From KBS50 sp042434095 (lineage in GTDB: Bacteria > Actinomycetota > Actinomycetes > Mycobacteriales > Micromonosporaceae), in assembly GCF_042434095.1 (NCBI RefSeq), contig NZ_JBHLUE010000006.1, positions 62,001-126,000 on the forward strand: a stretch of DNA of 64,000 bases. Reading direction: 5' to 3'. A program made the translations under genes and the position numbers. The notes beneath the pieces were generated by a model. The model made no database searches. It worked only from the letters and a program-made list of their open reading frames with translations, and had not been told where the DNA came from. Shown in pieces: positions 1 to 7,717 of this stretch (within the stretch, counting starts at the first letter, position 1; each line of letters opens with the position of its first letter).

Positions 1-372
1 CTGGCCGACATGCTCGGCGAGACCTCCCCGCTGGCTCGGCTCTATGAGCGGTCGGCCGACGTGCTGCTGCTCGGCGTCGGGCACGACTCGAACACGTCGC
101 TGCACCTGGCCGAGTACCGCCGGGCCGACCCGCCCCGGGAGCGGCTGGGCGCGGCCGTCCGGACCGCCGGCGGCGGGCGGCGCTGGGTGTGGTGGACGGA
201 CGTGGCGCTGGACTCGGACATCTTCCCGCGGCTCGGGGCCGACCTGGAGGCCACCGGCGCGGTCCGGCTGGGCCGGGTGGGCGCCGGGCCGGCCCGGCTG
301 ATGGACCAGCGGGCCGTCGTGGACTTCGCGCTGCACTGGCTGACCGGGGACCGGAGGGGGAGCACCGGATGA
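1..372 (+). CDS. Aminoglycoside N(3)-acetyltransferase-like protein, 3' part
   Basis: Only the C-terminal ~123 codons are in the window; the frame is open through base 1, so the start lies upstream. The motif GVGHDSNTSLHLAEYR matches the conserved His-Asp-Asn-Thr-Ser-Leu-His segment of the AAC(3) fold (antibiotic NAT family), which transfers acetyl from acetyl-CoA to the 3-amino group of 2-deoxystreptamine aminoglycosides. The C-terminal RLMDQRAVVDFALHWL is also typical. Family members in actinomycetes include housekeeping-like homologues of unknown substrate, so real drug resistance is not shown. Its stop overlaps the next gene in an ATGA arrangement, suggesting co-translation. Confidence 0.8.
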   Translation: MADMLGETSPLARLYERSADVLLLGVGHDSNTSLHLAEYRRADPPRERLGAAVRTAGGGRRWVWWTDVALDSDIFPRLGADLEATGAVRLGRVGAGPARLMDQRAVVDFALHWLTGDRRGSTG

Positions 373-1118
373 CGTTGGACGCCGACGGCTACCTGGCGGC
401 CGTGACGGGGGCGATGGACCGGGTGTCGCGCGAGCAGCGCGCCGGGGTGGAGCGCGCCGCCGACCTGATGCTGGACTGCGTCCGGTCCGGCGGCGTGGTG
501 CAGGCCTTTGGCACCGGGCACTCGGAGGCGCTGGCCATGGAGATCGCGGGCCGGGCCGGTGGGCTGGTGCCGACCAATCGGATCGCGCTGCGCGACCTGG
601 TGCTGCACGGTGGCGAGCCGGCCGAGGTGCTCGGCCCGACGCTGGAGCGGGATCCCGCGGTGGCGCACCGGCTGCTCGCGCTGGCGCCGGTGGACCCGCG
701 GGACCTCTTCGTGATCGCCTCCAACTCGGGTGTGAACGGCGCGGTGGTCGAGTTGGCCACCCTGGTCACCGGGCGGGGCCACCCGCTGATCGCGATCACC
801 TCGGTCGCGCACTCGGCCGGGATGACGTCCCGGCACCCGTCCGGGCGCCGGCTGGCCGACCTGGCGGACGTCGTGCTGGACAACGGCGCCCCGTACGGGG
901 ACGCGGCGCTGCCGCTGCCCGGTGGCGGCGCGGTGGGCGCGGTCTCGTCCATCACCGCGGCGCTGCTGGCCCAGCAGATCGTGGTGACGGCCGTGGGCCG
1001 GATGGTGGCGGCCGGGGAGACGCCGCCGGTGTATCTCTCGGCCAACATCGCGGGCGGCGACGAGCACAACCGGGCGTTGGAGCAGCGGTACGCCGGGCGG
1101 ATCCGCCGCGGATCGTGA
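369..1118 (+). CDS. SIS-domain sugar-phosphate isomerase-like protein
   Basis: A 249-residue protein starting at the ATG that overlaps the upstream stop. It carries one sugar isomerase (SIS) fold: QAFGTGHSEALAMEIAGRAGG near residue 43 is the phosphosugar-binding GTGxS element, and FVIASNSGVNGAVVE near residue 115 is the second SIS Ser/Asn loop. The acidic-His C-terminus (NIAGGDEHN) resembles the sugar isomerase domain-containing family related to MurQ/GmhA. It probably binds an amino-sugar phosphate in the cytoplasm. An upstream in-frame extension from 189 exists but only shadows the acetyltransferase gene. Coupling to an AAC(3)-like gene may reflect amino-sugar metabolism (inference). Confidence 0.8.
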   Translation: MTLDADGYLAAVTGAMDRVSREQRAGVERAADLMLDCVRSGGVVQAFGTGHSEALAMEIAGRAGGLVPTNRIALRDLVLHGGEPAEVLGPTLERDPAVAHRLLALAPVDPRDLFVIASNSGVNGAVVELATLVTGRGHPLIAITSVAHSAGMTSRHPSGRRLADLADVVLDNGAPYGDAALPLPGGGAVGAVSSITAALLAQQIVVTAVGRMVAAGETPPVYLSANIAGGDEHNRALEQRYAGRIRRGS

Positions 1119-1190
1119 TCTTCGCTGGCGTTTGTCCAGCTGCACCCTCGGGAACGTTCCTCCGACCGTATGGTGAACCGGAGGTGTCCG

Positions 1191-1706
1191 TTGGGTGACG
1201 AGAGTGACCGGCAGCGCTGGCAGCGCAACTTCACCGATCTGCTGCAGGAGCTGCGGGTGGCCCAGACGGGCATCCAGATCCTCTTCGCGTTCCTGCTGAC
1301 CCTGCCGTTCAGCGCCCAGTTCGGCAAGACCACCGACCTGCAGCGGGACGTCTACATCGTGGCCCTGCTGGCCGCGTCCGGCGCGGCCGCGCTGATCATC
1401 TCCCCGGTGGCGTTCCACCGCGCGCTGTTCCGGCAGGGCCGCAAGCCCGAACTGGTGGTGTTCGCGCACCGGGTGGCCACCTGGGGGCTCTACCTCACGC
1501 TGGTGGCCATGGTCAGCTCGGTCTTCATGATCACCGACTTCCTGCTCGACCAGACCGTGGCGCTCATCCTGTCCGCCATCACCGCCGCCTGGTTCGTGGC
1601 GTTCTGGATCGCCATGCCGGCGATCCGGCACCGCTGGGTGGACGAGGACGCCGACGAGGAGTTCGCGGACGAGGAGGCCCGGGACCGGTCCGACTCGGCC
1701 CGATGA
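1191..1706 (+). CDS. DUF6328 family membrane protein
   Basis: A small integral membrane protein (171 residues from the TTG at 1191) with about four hydrophobic segments and a very acidic cytoplasmic tail (DEDADEEFADEEARDR). The N-terminal RQRWQRNFTDLLQELRVAQTG and the following TGIQILFAFLLTLPF are hallmarks of actinobacterial DUF6328. TTG at 1191 is chosen because GGAGG (1180-1184) sits six bases upstream; an ATG at 1170 is an alternative without a good ribosome site. Function unknown. Confidence 0.75.
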   Translation: MGDESDRQRWQRNFTDLLQELRVAQTGIQILFAFLLTLPFSAQFGKTTDLQRDVYIVALLAASGAAALIISPVAFHRALFRQGRKPELVVFAHRVATWGLYLTLVAMVSSVFMITDFLLDQTVALILSAITAAWFVAFWIAMPAIRHRWVDEDADEEFADEEARDRSDSAR

Positions 1707-1783
1707 CCCTACCGATGGGTAGGACCGAGGAGTAACGTCGGTCACAGCTGGTTCGCCGTACCCGAAGCCGCAGGGAGGCCACC

Positions 1784-3901
1784 ATGACGACGACGCAGGA
1801 CCGCGGTCCGGCGCCCGGTGGCGCGGACGGCGCCGACCCCGGCGCGGCCGGCACGGCTTCCGACTCGGCGCCCGGCGCGGCCGGCTCCGCTTCCGGCGCG
1901 GCCGGCTCCGCTTCCGGCGCGGCCGGCTCGGCTTCCGGCGCGGCCGGCTCGGCCGGCTCGGCTTCTGGCGTGGCGGCCACCGGCCCGCTGCCCCGGGAGG
2001 CCGGCCAGGTCTCCGAGCGGGAGGCCCGGCAGGTGGCCGAGGCCGCCCGGGAGGCCGAATGGGGCCGACCGAGCTTCGGCAAGGAACTCTTCCTGGGTCG
2101 GTTCCGGCTGGACCTGATCGACCCCTGGCCCACCGCCGAACGCTCCGCGGCCGGCGCCGAGTTCCTCGACAGGCTGCGCGACTACCTCCGGTCCGAGGTC
2201 GACGGCCGGCAGATCGAACGGGACGCCCGGATCCCGGACGAGGTGTTCCGCGGCCTGGCCCGGCTCGGCGCCTTCGGCATGAAGATCGACCCCGGATACG
2301 GCGGGCTGGGTCTGTCCAATCTGGACTACTGTCGGGCGCTGATGCTGGTCGGCTCGGTCAGCCCGGCCATCTCCGCGCTGCTGTCGGCGCACCAGTCGAT
2401 CGGCGTGCCGCAGCCGCTGAAGATGTTCGGCACCGACGAGCAGAAGAAGCATTACCTGCCCCGGCTGGCCGGCGGCGAGGTCTCGGCGTTCCTGCTCACC
2501 GAGCCGGACGTCGGCTCCGACCCGGCCCGGCTGGCCACCACCGCGGAGCCGACCGAGGACGGCAGGGGCTACCGGCTCAACGGGGTCAAGCTGTGGGCCA
2601 CCAACGGCACCGTGGCCACCCTGCTCGTGGTGATGGCCCGGGTGCCGGCCGCCGAGGGCCGGCGCGGCGGGATCACGGCGTTCGTGGTCGAGGGCGACTC
2701 GCCCGGCATCACGGTCGAGCGGCGCAACGAGTTCCTCGGGCTGCGCGGCCTGGAGAACAGCCTCACCCGGTTCCACGACGTGTTCGTGCCGGCCGAGAAC
2801 GTCATCGGCGGCGAGGGCAAGGGCCTGAAGATCGCGCTCACCACCCTGAACACCGGCCGGCTGTCCCTGCCGGCCATGTGCGTGGGCGCCGGAAAGTGGT
2901 CGCTGAACATCGCCCGGCAGTGGGCCGCCGAACGGGTGCAGTGGGGCCGGCAGGTCGGCGAGCACGAGGCGGTGGCCACGAAGCTGGCGTACATGGCGGC
3001 CAGCACGTACGGCATGGAGGCCATGCTCCAGCTCTGCTGCCGGCTGGCCGACGACGACCGCAACGACATCCGAATCGAGGCGGCGCTGGTGAAGCTGTAC
3101 GCCAGCGAGCTGGCCTGGAAGGTGGCCGACGAGCTGGTGCAGATCCGCGGCGGCCGCGGCTACGAGACGGCCGACTCGCTGGCTGCCCGGGGCGAGCGCC
3201 CGGTGGAGGTGGAGCAGATCCTGCGGGACCTGCGGATCAACCGGATCTTCGAGGGCTCGACCGAGATCATGCACCTGCTGATCGCCCGGGAGGCGGTCGA
3301 CGCGCACCTCTCGGTGGCCGGCGACATCATCGACCCGGAGGCGGGGCTGGCCCGCAAGGCGCGCGCGGGCGCTCGGGCCGGCGCGTTCTACGCCACCTGG
3401 CTGCCGACGCTCGCGGTGGGCCGCGGCCAGAGCCCGACCGCGTACGCCGAGTTCGGCCCGCTGGCCGGGCACCTGCGCTACGTCGAACGCGCCTCCCGCC
3501 GGCTGGCCCGGTCGACCTTCTACGCGATGTCCCGCTGGCAGGGCAAGATGGAACGCAAGCAGGCGTTCCTCGGCCGCATCGTGGACATCGGGGCCGAGCT
3601 GTTCGCGATCTCCGCGTCCTGCGTGCGGGCCCGCGCCGAGCAGCCCGAGCGGCCGGAGGGCGTGGAGCTGGCGGACCTGTTCAGCCGGCAGGCCCGGCTG
3701 CGGGCCGACGCGCTGTTCGGGGCGCTGTGGGAGAACACCGACTCGGTGGACAACGCCGCGGCCGCCCGGATCCTGGACGGCCGGTACGCCTTCCTGGAGG
3801 ACGGCGTGGAGACCCCGACCGACGACCGCCCCTGGGTGGCCCGATGGGCGCCCGGCGCGTCGCAGGTGGACGACGTCCGCCGCCGCATCCCGCCCGCCTG
3901 A
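1784..3901 (+). CDS. Acyl-CoA dehydrogenase (FadE/VLCAD-like) with repeat-rich N-terminus
   Basis: 705 residues, longer than the usual ~380-600. After ~110 residues of low-complexity Ala/Gly/Ser comes a standard flavin acyl-CoA dehydrogenase: FLLTEPDVGSDPARL (FAD/substrate loop), LWATNGTVATLLVVM, GRGYETADSLAARGE, and RIFEGSTEIMHLLIAREA, whose EGST contains the position of the catalytic Glu. The C-terminal ~190 residues resemble the extra helical domain of VLCAD/ACAD9 types. It oxidises acyl-CoA to the 2-enoyl-CoA with FAD. Odd feature: a heptapeptide GAAGSAS is repeated in tandem around residues 30-60 (21-nt units from about 1875), plausibly a replication-slippage linker. A paired palindrome element follows its stop. 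Confidence 0.92.
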   Translation: MTTTQDRGPAPGGADGADPGAAGTASDSAPGAAGSASGAAGSASGAAGSASGAAGSAGSASGVAATGPLPREAGQVSEREARQVAEAAREAEWGRPSFGKELFLGRFRLDLIDPWPTAERSAAGAEFLDRLRDYLRSEVDGRQIERDARIPDEVFRGLARLGAFGMKIDPGYGGLGLSNLDYCRALMLVGSVSPAISALLSAHQSIGVPQPLKMFGTDEQKKHYLPRLAGGEVSAFLLTEPDVGSDPARLATTAEPTEDGRGYRLNGVKLWATNGTVATLLVVMARVPAAEGRRGGITAFVVEGDSPGITVERRNEFLGLRGLENSLTRFHDVFVPAENVIGGEGKGLKIALTTLNTGRLSLPAMCVGAGKWSLNIARQWAAERVQWGRQVGEHEAVATKLAYMAASTYGMEAMLQLCCRLADDDRNDIRIEAALVKLYASELAWKVADELVQIRGGRGYETADSLAARGERPVEVEQILRDLRINRIFEGSTEIMHLLIAREAVDAHLSVAGDIIDPEAGLARKARAGARAGAFYATWLPTLAVGRGQSPTAYAEFGPLAGHLRYVERASRRLARSTFYAMSRWQGKMERKQAFLGRIVDIGAELFAISASCVRARAEQPERPEGVELADLFSRQARLRADALFGALWENTDSVDNAAAARILDGRYAFLEDGVETPTDDRPWVARWAPGASQVDDVRRRIPPA

Positions 3902-3904
3902 GCG

Positions 3905-3957
3905 AAAGGAAGGGCCCCTTGTTATCGCTTTTTGTATAGCAGGGGACCCCTGTTAAC
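3905..3957. repeat. Paired GGGCCC palindrome element, copy 1 (likely bidirectional terminator)
   Basis: Two short palindromes, one centred on AAGGGCCCCTT and one on CAGGGGACCCCTG, are separated by a conserved spacer TTATCGCTTTTTGTATAG. Similar copies occur at 11656, 12839 and 15729. It sits between convergent genes (acyl-CoA dehydrogenase and the minus-strand gene ending at 4108), fitting a two-way terminator, with the T-run in the spacer. The spacer orientation is TTATCG...TTTTGTATA here. Confidence 0.8.
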
Positions 3958-3961
3958 GGCT

Positions 3962-4093
3962 GGGCCCGCGGGCGCGTGCTGGGCCTGCGGGCGCGTGCTG
4001 GGCCTGCGGGCGCGTGCTGGGCCTGCGGGCGCGTGCTGGGCCTGCGGGCGCGTGCTGGGCCTGCGGGCGCGTGCTGGGCCGCGCGGGCGCGGG
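3962..4093. repeat. 19-bp minisatellite, six full copies plus a partial
   Basis: The unit GGGCCTGCGGGCGCGTGCT is repeated head to tail with almost no divergence (first copy has one change, last is truncated). It lies wholly between the terminator-like element and the end of the next gene, so it is non-coding. Near-identity of copies implies recent expansion and probable length variation between strains. Confidence 0.9.
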
Positions 4094-4107
4094 TTCCGTC
4101 GCTCGGC

Positions 4108-4374
4108 TCAGTGTCGCCGGCTCACCGCCCAGGCGAGCAGGGCCGCGATGAGGACCCCGTTGAGGACCAGCAACCCCAGATAGGCGACCTGCGGGATCCG
4201 CCGGCCGCGCCGGACGTGCCAGAGCAGGCCGGCCGCGTAGCCGAGCATGAGCAGACCGATGATCGCGAGTACGTACGGCACGAGCAGAAACCCTAGCGGG
4301 CGCTGGTCCTGGGTGACCGCCGGTCGCCGCCGACCCGGCGACCGGCTGATCGGGACGAGGGCGCGTTGCGCCAC
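4108..4374 (-). CDS. Small two-helix membrane protein, hypothetical
   Basis: Reading leftwards, the C-terminal ~60 residues hold two clear hydrophobic helices (GFLLVPYVLAIIGLLMLGYA and VAYLGLLVLNGVLIAALLAW) split by a basic loop WHVRRGRRI. The frame is open up to 4503, but upstream residues are low-complexity and overlap an inverted repeat, so I take the GTG at 4374 (88 residues); the start is uncertain. No family recognised. It is convergent with the acyl-CoA dehydrogenase gene. Confidence 0.5.
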   Translation of the reverse strand: MAQRALVPISRSPGRRRPAVTQDQRPLGFLLVPYVLAIIGLLMLGYAAGLLWHVRRGRRIPQVAYLGLLVLNGVLIAALLAWAVSRRH

Positions 4375-4394
4375 CGGTCCCCACGGCCCCGACT

Positions 4395-4456
4395 CAACGT
4401 CCCGGACATTGGGGGCGGGTCGGCTCCGACTCCCCGATGTCCGGGACATCGCGTTG
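4395..4456. repeat. Imperfect inverted repeat with nested palindrome
   Basis: Left arm CAACGTCCCGGACATTGGGG (4395-4414) pairs with 4432-4456, which reads CCCCGATGTCCGGGACATC then GCGTTG. The right arm contains its own 13-nt palindrome ATGTCCGGGACAT (4437-4449). It lies upstream of, or at the 5' end of, the small membrane protein and could be an operator or an attenuator hairpin. Nothing ties it to a particular regulator. Confidence 0.5.
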
Positions 4457-4527
4457 ATCCGCCGGCCGCGCGCCGCCGGGCCGCCCGGGTCGCCGGCGGC
4501 CACGCCAGTCGGCCTGGTGGCGGCACG

Positions 4528-5130
4528 CTATCGGCCGCGGAGTCCCAGCCGGCGCAGTTCCAGCGCGGCCAGCGCGTCCAGCGCCGCGTCGTCGCCGCGC
4601 CGCCAGGCCGCCGTGACGTCCGGGTCGATCCGGGTCAGCCGGCGCAGCGGCTGGCTGGCCAACGCCCGCAGCGCGAGCAGATCCCGGCCGGCCGGCGCGG
4701 ACCGCAGGCTCGCGGCGGCGCTGGCCCGGCGGATCCAGCGCACCCGCAGCGGCAGCCAGCCGAACAGGACCAGCCCGATCGGGAAGATCAGCACCGCGAT
4801 GGCCAGCGCCAGCGCCAGCCGGCCGACGAGGTGCTGCTGCTCGCGGCCGGCCTCGGCCACGGACTGGGCCGCCGTGGCGGCCTTCTGGAACGGCGCGGTC
4901 AGCTCGTCGCCGACGATCGGCACCCGGCCGACCTTGCCGCCGGCGTCGGCGAGGTTGCCGGCCAGCCCGGTCCCCGCTCCCTCCAGCTTCTGTCCGGGTA
5001 CGGCGAGCTTCTCGACCAGGTCGTGCAGCCACAGCGCGAAGCGGACGGCGGCGTAGACCCAGGCGACCACGAGCAGGTCGGTGAGGAGTTGGCGAAGCGC
5101 GGTGGGGAAGCGGTCGGCGTAAATCTTCAC
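4528..5130 (-). CDS. Actinobacterial membrane protein, hypothetical
   Basis: About 200 residues starting from the GTG at 5130 (VKIYADRFPTALRQLLTD); a 12-codon longer ATG start at 5166 is possible. One hydrophobic helix near residue 20 (LLVVAWVYAAVRFALWL) and one near residue 115 (LALALAIAVLIFPIGLVLF) flank an extracytoplasmic Gly/Ala-rich section, followed by a basic cytoplasmic tail (RVRWIRRASAAASLRSAP) ending in Leu/Arg-rich helices. Conserved actinobacterial hypothetical by general look; no catalytic motif. Adjacent to zur but its own transcription unit is not clear. Confidence 0.7.
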   Translation of the reverse strand: MKIYADRFPTALRQLLTDLLVVAWVYAAVRFALWLHDLVEKLAVPGQKLEGAGTGLAGNLADAGGKVGRVPIVGDELTAPFQKAATAAQSVAEAGREQQHLVGRLALALAIAVLIFPIGLVLFGWLPLRVRWIRRASAAASLRSAPAGRDLLALRALASQPLRRLTRIDPDVTAAWRRGDDAALDALAALELRRLGLRGR

Positions 5131-5221
5131 GCCGGACAGGGTGCCACGGGCGAGCGTCCCCGGCACTCCGGTGCGGACGCCGCGGCCGGTGGCCCGGCGC
5201 CGGCGCCCGGGCCTGGATCCG

Positions 5222-5623
5222 TCAGCCGGAGCAGCCGGAGCAGTTGCCGAAGATCTCCAGCGTGTGGCTGACGTCGGAGAAGCCGTGCCGGGCGGCCACC
5301 CGGCCGGCCCAGTCCTCCACCGTGGGGCCCTCCACCTCGACGGTCCGGCCGCAGCCCCGGCACACCAGGTGGTGGTGATGCCCCTCGCTGCACCGGCGGT
5401 AGAGGTGTTCCCCGCCGGGCGGGCGCATCACGTCCACCTCGCCCGCGTCGGCCAGGCTCTGCAGGGTGCGATAGACGGTGGTGAGCCCGATCCGTTCGCC
5501 CCGGTCGCGGAGCATGGCGTGCAGGTCCTGCGCGCTGTGGAAGCCGCTGACCTGGCCCAGCAGCGCGCTGACCGCGCTGCGCTGGCGGGTGTTGCGGAGC
5601 CCGCCGCCCTCGACCGCGGTCAT
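5222..5623 (-). CDS. zur: Fur-family zinc uptake regulator Zur
   Basis: 133 residues. N-terminal winged helix (NTRQRSAVSALLGQVSGFHSAQDLH, GLTTVYRTLQSLADAGEVD), then the Fur metal region GHHHHLVCRGCGRTVEVEG with clustered His and a CxxC, and a C-terminal CSGC structural zinc motif. Start ATG at 5623 overlaps the arsR stop by four bases. Position at the end of a znuACB operon argues for Zur rather than Fur. Zur represses zinc uptake genes when zinc is replete. Because it is downstream of the Zur-box-like site at 8684, it may repress its own operon (inference). Actinobacteria such as Streptomyces and mycobacteria keep zur near glyS, as here. Confidence 0.9.
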   Translation of the reverse strand: MTAVEGGGLRNTRQRSAVSALLGQVSGFHSAQDLHAMLRDRGERIGLTTVYRTLQSLADAGEVDVMRPPGGEHLYRRCSEGHHHHLVCRGCGRTVEVEGPTVEDWAGRVAARHGFSDVSHTLEIFGNCSGCSG

Positions 5624-5922
5624 GGCGCGGCCTCCCCGGCGTGGCTCACGGCGTCGGCCACGATGTGCGCGATGTGCTCGTCGACCAGCGCGTACGCGAT
5701 CTCCCGGCCGCGCCGGGACCCGCGCACCAGGCCGGCGCCGCGCAGCACCCGGAGGTGCTGCGACACCAGCGGCTGCGGCGCGCCGAGCTTGTCGACCAGC
5801 TCGTGCACGCACCGCTCGCCGGCCGCGAGCTCGGTCACGATGGCGACCCGGATGGGCGCGGCCAGCGCGCGCAGGAGCTCGCCCGCCTCCTCGTACGCCT
5901 CGTAGGCCGCCCTGCCGGTCAT
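5620..5922 (-). CDS. ArsR/SmtB-family transcriptional regulator
   Basis: 100 residues. Winged-helix signature LLRALAAPIRVAIVTELAAGERCVHELVDKLG followed by PQPLVSQHLRVLRGAGLVRGSRRGREIAYALVD, the ArsR recognition helix and wing. C-terminal EHIAHIVADAVSHAGE carries His/Asp residues in the alpha-5 region used by SmtB-type zinc sensors. Start ATG at 5922 lies 29 bases after the znuB stop; the stop overlaps zur. Pairing of an SmtB-type sensor with Zur matches the mycobacterial smtB-furB operon and gives opposite responses to zinc (established for that system, inferred here). Confidence 0.88.
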   Translation of the reverse strand: MTGRAAYEAYEEAGELLRALAAPIRVAIVTELAAGERCVHELVDKLGAPQPLVSQHLRVLRGAGLVRGSRRGREIAYALVDEHIAHIVADAVSHAGEAAP

Positions 5923-5951
5923 CCTGTAACGATAATCGATGTCAGTGGCCC

Positions 5952-6818
5952 TCACCGCCCGAGCACCACCTCGGGCGGCTCGGCCGGCACCGGCGGCTGG
6001 GCCGGCCGGCGCCGGCGCAGCCGGCCGCGGGCCGCGCCGGCCACCCCCAGCACGACGAACGCGCCGATGGCCAGCACCACGATGGTGGCGCCCGGGGCGG
6101 TGTCGGCGGTGCCGGCGATCCACACCCCGACGCCGGCCGCGGACACCCCGATGGCCATGGCCGCCGTCATGGTGCTGCCGAAGCCCCGGGTGAGCTGCTG
6201 GGCGGCCGCCACCGGCACCACCATGAGGGCGCTGATCAGCAGCACCCCCACCGCGCGCATGGCAATCGTGACGGTGACCGCCGTGGTGGCCGCGAGCAGC
6301 AGGTTGAGGGCCCGCACCGGCAGCCCGGAGACCCGGGCGTACTCCTCGTCGTGGCAGACCGCGAACAGCGCCGGCCGCAGCGCCAGCATGATGGCCAGGA
6401 TCAGCAGCCCGAGGAGGCCGATCGTCACCACGTCGGCCCGGGAGGTCGTGGTGAGGGAGCCGAACAGGTACGCGCCGAGGTTGGTGGTCCGGCCGGACAG
6501 CCCGACCAGCACCACCCCGCCGGCGATGCCGCCGTAGAACAGCACGGCCAGCGCCATGTCGCCGGAGGTGCGGCCGCGTTCCCGGACCAGCTCGACCACG
6601 ACCGCGCCCAGCACGGCCACGATCACCGCCACCAGCACCGGCGACCGGTTCAGCAGCAGCCCGGCGCCCACGCCGGTCAGCGCCACGTGCCCGATGCCGT
6701 CGCCGATCAGCGCCAGCCGGCGCTGCACCAGGTAGATCCCCAGGGCCGGCGCGGCCAGCCCGATCACCAACGCGCCGACCAGGGCGCGCAGCATGAACTC
6801 GTACGCGAACATGCTCAT
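5952..6818 (-). CDS. znuB: Zinc ABC transporter permease ZnuB
   Basis: 288 residues with about eight hydrophobic helices, of the metal-chelate ABC-3 permease family. Typical segments: GALVIGLAAPALGIYLVQRR, LALIGDGIGHVALTGVGAG (the conserved DxxxHxxL-type stretch) and AVGVLLISALMVVPVAAAQQ. Start ATG at 6818 (MSMFAYEFMLRALVG). It forms the membrane channel for zinc delivered by ZnuA and powered by ZnuC, whose gene is just upstream. A 29-base gap separates it from arsR. Confidence 0.92.
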   Translation of the reverse strand: MSMFAYEFMLRALVGALVIGLAAPALGIYLVQRRLALIGDGIGHVALTGVGAGLLLNRSPVLVAVIVAVLGAVVVELVRERGRTSGDMALAVLFYGGIAGGVVLVGLSGRTTNLGAYLFGSLTTTSRADVVTIGLLGLLILAIMLALRPALFAVCHDEEYARVSGLPVRALNLLLAATTAVTVTIAMRAVGVLLISALMVVPVAAAQQLTRGFGSTMTAAMAIGVSAAGVGVWIAGTADTAPGATIVVLAIGAFVVLGVAGAARGRLRRRRPAQPPVPAEPPEVVLGR

Positions 6819-6864
6819 GACGACTCCTCGGCGCTGATGCGGATGATGGGCTCGCGGCGCTCGC

Positions 6865-7620
6865 TCATGCCGACCACATCCCGGCGGGCTCGTCCGGACA
6901 GTGCGGGTGGACGTGGTCGTGGTCGTCGGCCGCGTGGTGCCCGGCGGGCTCCGGGACCGGCCCGTCGTGCGCGATCTCGCCATCGTGTACGACGATCGCC
7001 CGATCGATCAGCGGCCGCAGCGGGCCGAGTTCGTGCGCCACCAGCAGCACGCTGCCGCCCCGGCCCACGAAGCCGCCCAGCGCCGCGGCGAACGCCTCCT
7101 GGCTGGCCGCGTCGACGCCCGCGGTCGGCTCGTCGAGGATCAGCAGCTCGGGCCGGCCGGCCAGCGCGCGGGCGATCAGCGTCCGCTGCTGCTGACCGCC
7201 GGAGAGCGTGCTCACCGGGTCCCCGGCCCGGTCGGCCAGGCCCACCGCGCGCAGCGCGTCGGCCACCGCGGCCCGGTCGGCGGCGCCGGGCGGGCGCAGG
7301 ATGCCGCGCCGGGCCAGCCGCCCGGCCCCGACCACCTCGGCCACGGTGGCCGGTACGCCGCTGCCGGCGCCCAGCCGCTGCGGCACGTACCCGATCCGGG
7401 CCCACTGCCGGAACCGGCGCTGCGGCACGCCGAACAGCTCGACCGACCCGGCCCGCAGCGGCACCAGGCCGAGCACCGCCCGGACCAGGGTGGACTTGCC
7501 GGAGCCGTTGGCGCCCAGCACAGCCACCACCTCGCCGGCCGCCACCGCGCAGGAGACGTCCCGGAGCACGGTGCGGTCGCCGTAGCCGACGGCGCCGTGC
7601 GTCACGCGTACCACGTTCAT
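6865..7620 (-). CDS. znuC: Zinc ABC transporter ATPase ZnuC
   Basis: 251 residues. Walker A GANGSGKST (near residue 37), signature LSGGQQQR, Walker B LLILDEPTAGVD and a switch His in LLVAHELG. Start ATG at 7620 (MNVVRVTHGAVGYGDRTVLRD). The C-terminus is His/Asp-rich (GHHAADDHDHVHPHCPDEP), a likely metal-binding tail seen in some ZnuC/metal ATPases. It sits between znuA and znuB on the same strand and energises zinc import. Confidence 0.92.
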   Translation of the reverse strand: MNVVRVTHGAVGYGDRTVLRDVSCAVAAGEVVAVLGANGSGKSTLVRAVLGLVPLRAGSVELFGVPQRRFRQWARIGYVPQRLGAGSGVPATVAEVVGAGRLARRGILRPPGAADRAAVADALRAVGLADRAGDPVSTLSGGQQQRTLIARALAGRPELLILDEPTAGVDAASQEAFAAALGGFVGRGGSVLLVAHELGPLRPLIDRAIVVHDGEIAHDGPVPEPAGHHAADDHDHVHPHCPDEPAGMWSA

Positions 7621-7717
7621 GTCGGCTCCTCGCTCCGATGAAGCTTCACGGCACTGAGCCAGTTGCCCCACCCACCGCGCCCCCGTCGGTGCTGCGCGCT
7701 GATCCGGCTGCGCTCGT

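Noticed and set aside
5923..5951. Second Zur box before arsR
   Set aside because: TAACGATAATCGATG is only weakly palindromic and does not fit the consensus well; could still be an ArsR site.
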